DNA of 64,000 nucleotides, taken from Aplectana chamaeleonis (Eukaryota; Nematoda; Chromadorea; Rhabditida; Cosmocercidae). The notes under the pieces are model-generated. The model ran no database searches. It saw only the letters and a program-made list of their open reading frames with translations, and was not told the origin of the DNA. This document shows, piece after piece, positions 49,201-58,200 of this stretch (position 1 is its first letter; each line of letters starts with the position of its first letter). The stretch is taken from contig JAPDOI010001166.1 of the NCBI GenBank assembly GCA_029168955.1, positions 1-64,000 of the forward strand, read 5' to 3'. The position numbers and the translations under genes were made by a program.

Positions 49201-52200
49201 ACGAAGACAAAAACGCAGCCTTGTGCATCGCAGTCTGAAACCAAAGTCTACAGTCGTAGAGCTGAACAAGTTCGAGGAAAAACACCCATTACGTGTGTCA
49301 TTTGAATAAGATGTGGATTCAGCCAGTCGTCAATGGGCACCGCCGAATCTGTACTACATATGAATGAAATTTGTCCAAGCGGTGAGCCAATCTGTATTTG
49401 CTTTTTTTGTGCCTCGTGGCGGCACATTCGTGTCAAGTAGTCTTTTTCCAATCTTTTCTAGCCAGTTAGTCGATCTCAGCGTCCCAATTCTAAACCTGTT
49501 ATCACCCTCGTTACTCCTCTGTTCGAAAAACCTTCACCTATTTACTGAAAGGGACTTGAAAATTATGCTAATTATCGGTATGAAAATTAGGCGAAAAGTG
49601 ATCAGTTGATTCCATAATGTTTGTTGTTTGTCTTGCGAAATGTTCTTATGAACTTTTCGTCTACGGAAAGGGCCAAAACTGTGCTCATTCTGCAGGAAAA
49701 CGCACAAAAGGGAGTTTTGGCGCTATTTTCGCATACAAAAGGCTGCATAGCCGCAACTCTAACGGCTGCTGAATCAGGTTTTCGTCGACATTTAGGGATT
49801 CTTTTAAATGAAATCAATACATTACAATGCGATATACAAGAGTTCCCATGAAATACTGGAGTTCAAAATACAATTATCACACACTACTGCAAGGGCTTCA
49901 TTCAGAGCAATCTCAACATAACCTGAGAGAATCAGTTCACAACGTTTGATAGTGGACTGTGGCGAAGCATCGCATTTTCGCCAGGGAAACGCGGTAGCCG
50001 CTCGCTGGTAGTGAAGGAGGGAAGTCGCGGCGGTAGAACACTCTGCCGCGCCCTCTCGTGGCCCTTCACGCCGCGTCGGTCGCTCTCTTCGCCGAATGTA
50101 ATCGAGTTGCATCACCCGACGCTATTCGTCGCGGCAAGCTACGCAGCGACTTTAAAGGGGTCTGCAGAGTTGTAGCGACCGGCGAGTGGTCGCCGAGCGT
50201 CGGCCTCGACCCTCGCGTCAAAACACTCTGCGGTGCCCTCTCGTCGCCGGTCACGCCGCGTCGGTCGCCTTCGTCGCCGATTGTAATCGATATTGCATCA
50301 CCCAGCGCTGTTCGTCGCTGCGAGCGACGCCGCGACTTCAACTCTGCAGACCCTTTGTGGTGTTCCCTCGTCATCCCTCAAGCTGCGTCGGTCTCTTCCT
50401 TTGCCGAATGTAATTGATATTGCATCACCCAGCGTTGTTCGTCGCTGCGAGCAACGCCGCGACTTCAACTCTGCAGGCCCCTTTAGCCGGGCTCCGTGTA
50501 GTGCTGCGTACGACTACTTCAAGCTCTAGCAGGATCAAGTGGTGACTGTCCCGTGAGAAACAGGATAGTCACCGCATGAATATGAAAGATTTTTAAAGAT
50601 AGGTTTCTATTAGGGTCAGCAATTACAGAAAAAAAATAGAAATTAAAAAGTTTTCAATTTTGATTTTGAAAAACTTCAGTTCAAACTTGTCGGAACATAA
50701 AAAGGAAGTAAAAAACTTCTAAGATTTTCAGAGAATAATTAAGAAATTGGGACATAAAAACAAGCCTCTCTCCACTGAGAGTTTAAATCAAAATTTAGGT
50801 ATCACCACTTAGTTTCTCATAAAAAGCGTTATGCAAATAGCTCGCTCTGAAGAACGGCAATGCTGCTATGCAATGCTACATCGAGATCCAACAGCTTGGG
50901 TTGCAATAGGTATCTCAGAAACTTAATTGGTTGAATCGCGGGAGTTTTACTACTGTATCAAAATTGGCAGACGAACTATCACTGAACCCTTAGAAACTGT
51001 AAACAGAGGACTGAATATCGAGGGGCGTTTGTTCTGCAGTAGAAGGCACTCCGACGTTTAAATGATTTTTAAAATGTTTTCTGTTTTGCCGAACTGGAGG
51101 TTCCATCGTCGCCGCTCCGAGTGCAACACTTGAAAACTCTTTGGATAACAGGTAGGTTGAGACCACATATACACCGATCACAAAAATAGGAAGGAGCGAC
51201 TACAACGTACATAAATCACATTAGCACTCCGCTACTTGAAGAGAAGAACGATCAGTTTTTATTTCCTCCCTATATTCATTTATCATTGTACTGCAAGCCT
51301 CAATTTAACCATGATTCGCACACAACCTTTTTTTCAAGACTTCATCCTCGAAAAGACGAGCTTCACTTCACGGTATTGATCATCTAACGACGTTAAAGTA
51401 TCGAGCATCCTGGTCTAGTATGTAAATACAGTTTACCGCATTGTTGAAAGGACATGGTGCGGTTGCGGTCACACACCAAAACTACCGTGGAAGACCTCCC
51501 TCCGTGTATAGAGAGACCCTGACCCGACAGCACAGCTGATTCTCTAGGTGAGTTACGGTTTTTATTTTTTCCTTGTTTGCTTCGGCATTATTTTTGTTTC
51601 TGACTCTTATAATATCACGAATAGGGGCTTTTCTTAGTGTGCTAAAGGAATTTGCCGTTTTTTTCGATTTCAAAACAAAATTTTGGAAAAAACACTTCAA
51701 CGCCCGAGCAAACGGCTAATTTCCATCACGCACCAAGTAAACACCTATTCCCCTGTACAGTGCACAGCAAATTACTTTCCAAGGGCATTCACTGCAACAC
51801 AAGTGCATATGAAAGCCATCAAGGAACAATTGGAGTCAAAAGCGAAATTTCGGCACTATGAAAAAATCGGAAATCGTCTGAATACCAAAATATATAAATA
51901 ATCTTGAATAAGGAATCGCTCATGGTGTACAACATTTTGTTTGCTAACTCACATATTCGTTCGAAGACGGAGGAACTACTAAAGCCGACATTTTTAAAAC
52001 TTCTAAAAAAAGGATGTCGCAATTGAAAGTATAAAGAGGACCGAAAATTTTCGAATAATTAAATCAATCACTTTGCAATCAATCACGATACCAGAATGGC
52101 TTGCGCTATTTTGAATTTTGAATCACAACTGTCAGTTATTCGAAAAAAATTCGAATATTCGAACATTTTCGAATAACTGACAATTTTGGTTCTGTGAATG

Positions 52201-55200
52201 GAAAAAGATCACTCTGCCATAGCTTCTGAAAAGTGCTCCCCTTACTCGATATCTGAAAACCAATTAAAGCTCAAATCATTTCAGTTGAGGAGAAAAATCG
52301 ATTGATCGGATTACTCGAAAATATTCGGTCTTCACTACACTAGTAAAAAATTTTCGCCAATCAGGTCAGAGGCCACAACACATAAATTTTGGGGAGCCTC
52401 TAGTGAGCTTTCGATTTCGGTTTTCACCAGCTGCGGAGCAGTGAGCTTCCGTGAAATATAACTGATGATAAGGATGTTCCGACGAAGCAGCAGCTTCTTA
52501 CCATGGCTATCGAAATTGAGAGTTGTCGTGAAATGCCCCCGAACTTCCACATATGTAGTGCTCAAATGATCAGCATTGACAGCTTTGGTTCGGTACTAAA
52601 TTCGGGATACTACCACCCGAAAGCCGCTGGGTTCCACGAGTAGAAAAAAGTTCAAATTGAATTCAATGTCGCCCTTATAACTCTTCTTATTACTTATCGG
52701 AAAGGAACTCACTTGACCCTCAGAATTCCGAAAATCGATATGTGCACCACCTCCGACGAGGGCGACGAGTACGGCTCGATTTGCTGGAATTCCAGCAGCC
52801 AGCGTCAGCGGAGTTTCACCCTGAAGATGGGATTTCGGAGACAAATTTAGCTCTAGCTTGCATTTTATAGTACCTGGGCGTCGTGGAAATTCGAATCCAG
52901 ACCCTGAGTGCAGAGTTTTTCAACTTTCTCCGCGTTCTTCGACTGCACGTAATCCATAAACTTCTTCAGCGTCGCCTAAAACGATTTTCGTATACGCGTT
53001 CTTGTTACTGAGAACCCATTCGCATAAATTATAGTTCAGTGGTCAGAAGAGAGGGAAACTTCTGTTTTTCTTCAATTGAGTATCTTATTTTTGAACATGT
53101 AAGCAAAAAGTTTTGAAATGCTGGTCGTAGTAGTAGCCCACAGATCCACCACAACATGAAGTTTTGCACAAGGATTGTGAATTCAGAAGTGGATTTGGAC
53201 GGCCAAGGTTAAGCGGAAATTCTCTCCAAGTTTTCAGTTTTACTGCGAGCATGTTGATATGGAATGGCAATCAGTCCAGTCTTCTCCGTAACTTTTCGGA
53301 TTGACGCCCGATTCATTTTTTCTAAAACCAGAAATATAAAAAAATTAAATTGGAAAACCATGAAACGGAGCAGGCCGACCGCAGTACCAGTAACAGTGTT
53401 GTCTACTGAGTACAACTTTTTCTGAATTTCTTTACTGATTTTAAGGATAAGTTCAAGGCAAAAACCCTTGTGTTTTTTAGGCCAACCAACTCGCTGTTTA
53501 TTCAGCGTTCTGTATTTCACCGGCTGTCTAGAAACACTTGAAACAGACAGGAAGATCGTACCGTTAGTGTCCGTTATATCAGTATGTAATCCTAATCAAT
53601 TTTCCTACCAACTAGCTTGATGCTGTACATATAGCAGCGCAAGAAACCTCGTGCTCAGTGGCGGCGGTGGTTTTTCACCCCACGTCACTCGGATTCCAGT
53701 TCGCCTAGCCTCACTCGCAGTCATGAATGAGACGGCCAGCCCTGTTCTTCCTATTAAGCTAGCCTTCTCCGATTGTGGAAGTGGAAAAAACCATTTGGGT
53801 TATCATTCGAGTCAATGCCAAAAAACGCGCTGAACCTGCGTTTCCAGACCAGCAGATTGTGTGGAGTGATCTCCTCATAAGATGAGAAAGGCACCGGAGT
53901 GAAATTTCGGTCCGCAGTTGCAGACAACCGCTTCGTGGAAGGGGCAGCTCAAAGGTAACGTCGGCATGGATCGCGAAGAGACTTCGCGTTTACTGTTGAA
54001 AGTTGGCGCAAACTCGGTGCCATGTGCTATAACATAGGTGCACCGAGTTGGCGCCAACCTTCAACAATGCACGCGAAGTCTCTTCCCGATCCATGCCGAT
54101 GTTACCAGTGCTGTAACTAAAATTAATCGCGTTGGGACCACGGGTGCCTAGCAAGATTCCCTTCGAGCAGCAAACTGGAGCGGTGATTGTCTGCGTTTAC
54201 GGATAATGGACAAGATTCAAAGGCATCGTACACGATGAAAACCATACTCGGGTTTTTGACGTCTTCGTGTTGTTATATCCCTATAGTTTTTAAAGGTTGC
54301 TAAAAGTCCCCTCAAAGACGCCAACTTTTCAAGAAAAACCCATTTAAACAAAGCTCACGACAAATTCGAAGTTCCCGCCGACGTCAACATGGGATAGTTG
54401 CGCGAAGAACGCAAGGAGCAGTTTTACGATTCGTTCCTTGGCGCTGCGTTGGGAGTAATTCACCAAGGACGCCATTCAGACGAGCGATCATTTTTTTCTT
54501 GAACGAAGTTAAATAGGGTTACTAACATGTTGCATCCAATGCTGTCAGCTGCTTTCGATCAATGTCAAACGTGCAATCGAGTGGCGTGTGCATTGCGCCC
54601 TAAGACGCGTCAACGCACTATCGCCGGGAGCGACCACGGAGTTTTGTTCCTTATAACAACGGAGCGACCCCAAGGCCGGCCCCCCCCAAACCCAGGAAGC
54701 CTTTTTGAGGTGAGCAAATCCTCATTCAGAAGCGATTTTGAAACTCTAGACTTTCTGAGTAACATTGTTATGACGCACCACTCCGACTGAACGCAAAAGC
54801 TGGAATTCGGTTTTCATCGTGTACGATGCCTTTAATGGTAAGAGCATCCAGTGCAAACGTCTTTTCTTCGGATATACAATCAAATGAAATCCCAGCCACA
54901 GAGTCATCTCAATTTCAAGTGAATAGGGATTCCGTGACCAGAATTTCGAAACTAACCGATTTTTCGGACATTCGGATCATTTCAAATAACCTTCAGTTTA
55001 CAAACACCGAATATATATTCGGCGACAAATTGGTCATCGCATGAATGTTATAATGAGTTTCAAAAAAACACTCAGGGTGTTTCTGGCCTATTAATAACTT
55101 GCCGCAAAAGTGAAATTAGTTCAAGTGTAGGTTAGGGACTTTTCATATATCTAGAAGTTTGGGCGTTCCAGGAGATGCTTCAATTAAAGGCAGTACAGAT

Positions 55201-58200
55201 GGTCAAAAATGGTAGATTTTACAGAAATAACAGGTTGTTTTTGTGATGGAGCAAAAGTGGACGAGTTACACGGCAGCATGCCCGCTCGTCTTGAATAGCG
55301 GGGCTAGCGGTCAAACGGCTGTGAAAGCAAATGTAATAGACTATCAAGGCCTGTACTAGAACGCTAGCATCGTTGAAAGCTTCAAAAGTTAGCAAAAGTT
55401 ACCGTTTTCTAACAATCAAGATAGACAAGTTTGTCTGGGGGGACTGCAAAGGGGATGGGCGGGGACTACGAAATTTTTTAAAATCGATGCGGCTCACATA
55501 CAGTCGTCATGGACCCTAGTGATACGTTGCGTCCTCTCTTGAATGATGGTGCAAACTTGGTGCTATATGCTATAACATAGGTGCACCGAGTTTGCGCCAA
55601 CCTTCAATGGGGAACGCTAAGTATCACTAGGATCCATGCCGACGTTATATTAGTATTGACCCGTTTTTGACGCTTCCAACGGCGTAAGCGTTCTGATTGA
55701 AGCCATACTACCCGACCCCAGTAACGTCGTTATCTCAGCAACTTTTTCGAGCGTGTACGCTGTCTTTGAAGGCTTTAAATCTGTCTTTAAAGGTAGTGTT
55801 CATAATGATTTTCGTCCCCGAGTTTTTCACATGAAACAATGCGTTGGCCTTCAAGTGTTACCAAAATTACGAAGAAATGGCTAGAAACGCATTGAAATGT
55901 CGTCTTTCAGTGACATTATTCTATAACATGGACTAGTTGTCCGGTTGGATGAACATGTTCATGGTGGTTGTTACCGGTGGAAAATTGGTTCAATTTTTCA
56001 AGAATATTTTATGCAAAGCAGCATTAGTTAGGGCTCTAAGGAAGGAACGGAGCAATAGAGAGTAGAGAATTGCAAAGGACGGGTCCACAAAAGATTTCAT
56101 TGTCACAACAACCATTCCTGTGATACTTAAAGGCACACTCCAAGCTCAGGGACGAAATCTACGATTTCCACAGAATTGTGAAGTAGACGCACCCTGTATA
56201 GCACCTGCCAAGTGCGAGCTCTGCATTCCTACGAATAAGCGAGATATAGGAAGAAGCCACCTTGGGGCGCCCACCGCGGGAAGCCACTTTGGCACGCCCC
56301 TTTTACAATTTTTCGAGCTCAACAGTGACGGGATGAGCGGTGGTTTTTGATCAATAGAACCGTTCTTCCCTTCATTCTCAACCTCTCTCTTTGTTCAAGT
56401 CGGTTCGCATATATCGGTTGCAAACGACGGAAGTTACAAGCCTCGGACAACTCGTCCACCAAGCTTCCGTATGTAAATTTTTGAGCGGTCATAAATCCGT
56501 TCCCAGAAGGTCATGAACGATGCCAGAGACATCATTGGGATCAGCGTGAGACGGTTTACAAGATAGGCAGAAAAACAGAAAATCGATTCTGAGGTTGGAC
56601 TGTGCCTTTAAAGGCAGTGTTCACGATGATTTTCGTCCACGAGTTTTGCACTCAAAACAACGCGTTGGCAACCAAGTGTTACCAAAATTACGAAGGAATG
56701 GCGATAATCGCAATGAAAGCCTTATTTCAGGGGCATTATTCTCTGGCGTGGACTAGATGTCCGATTGAATGAACATGTTCACGGTGGTTGTCACCGGCAA
56801 AAAAATGAAGTTAATCAAAAATAGGAGAATATGTTAGGCAACATAGTATTAGTTAGGGTTCGAAGGAAAGAACGGAGCAACAGAAAGCAAAGAACTGCAA
56901 ACGACGGACCCACAAATGATTTCTTTGTCACACCGAACAGTTGCTGTGAGAGTAAAGAGGTGGGGTGAGAGTAAAGGATTTCGTGACCTTGTGGTGCGTT
57001 TTTCTCGATTTCTTCTTCATTTCAGTTCTACCCGGGGGCCAAACAATCGATTAAGTGATTAATCTCAAAATCGAAGATTGTCGTGAACACTGCCTTTAAA
57101 GGCAGTGTCCACGATGGAACCCGTTTTTCTGTTTTTCAGCCTATCTTGAAAACGGTCCCATGCTGATTCCAAAGATGTCTCTGAAATCGTACACGACCTT
57201 CTGGGAACGGAGTTATGGTCCCTCAAAATTGAGTAAGGGAAGCATGGTGGACGAGTTGCCCGAGGCTTGTAACTTCCGTCTTGTGCAGCCGATGTATGCG
57301 AGCTGACCTGAGTAAAGAGAGAAAACGAGAATGAAAGGAAGAACGGGGCTATTGATCCAAAACCATCGCTCATCTCACGATTTCAAGCTTTCATTCGTTC
57401 ACGTCGGTGGGCGGGCAACTCGCTTTTGGGGTTTGCCTTGCGCTCAAAGTGGCAACTTCGAGCTCTCTTGGGGCTCTTCCTGGCTCGTTTTCAAGCGTTC
57501 TTTCGACGTTAGCGTTACAAAGTGTCCCTCCACTACCAATTCCTAAAGAAATTTCAAACACTTTTTTCATCGTGAACACTGCCTTTAAGAGGCGGGGTGA
57601 AACTTAAGGATTTCGTGTACTACTGGTGCGTTTTTCTCAATTTCTACGCCATTTTAGATCTCCCCCGGGGCCACTTAATCAATATGGCGAATAATCTCAA
57701 AATTTAAAATTATCGTGAACACTGCCTTTAATGCATGAAGAGAAGCTTCAAAACAGATCAGTTCTCATATCACTTGCGGGGACAGAAGACAGTAATAACA
57801 AATCTGCTTACCTTACAATGTAAGCTCTTCAGATGCTTCTCGTCGAGATTCAGCATTTTGTAGACCCGTTTTTTGTATTTCAGCTGAAAGCAGAGTCGAT
57901 TGAAGTGGCTAAAATTAGAGGACTTGACCCCAATGGTTGTCGAACAACCCGACCCCTTCTTTCAGCCCGTTTCGCACCGAACACCGAACGCAATTCTGTG
58001 GCTATTGTTACATTCAGTTGTGAACAGAAGACGGAAAAAGGCACTTGGTGGTCCCGCTTTGGCGGCTATATCGAGTTTCGTACGCGCATTTCGGGCGCGA
58101 TACCGCAGACGACGTTCAGTCGCTTCCAAAGGCATCTCCCTGTTCACTCTCTCAGCTTGTTTGCCCGCTCAGGAAAGACATACAAACAGCACATTAGGCG

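Larger units (their letters stand above)
52976..57811 (-). other. 4.8-kb Shank intron
   Basis: Contains two palindromes of one family (53938, 55511), a family F MITE (54216) and a chain of four MITEs (56127-57731). 53000-53900 has no recognised element. Confidence 0.7.
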
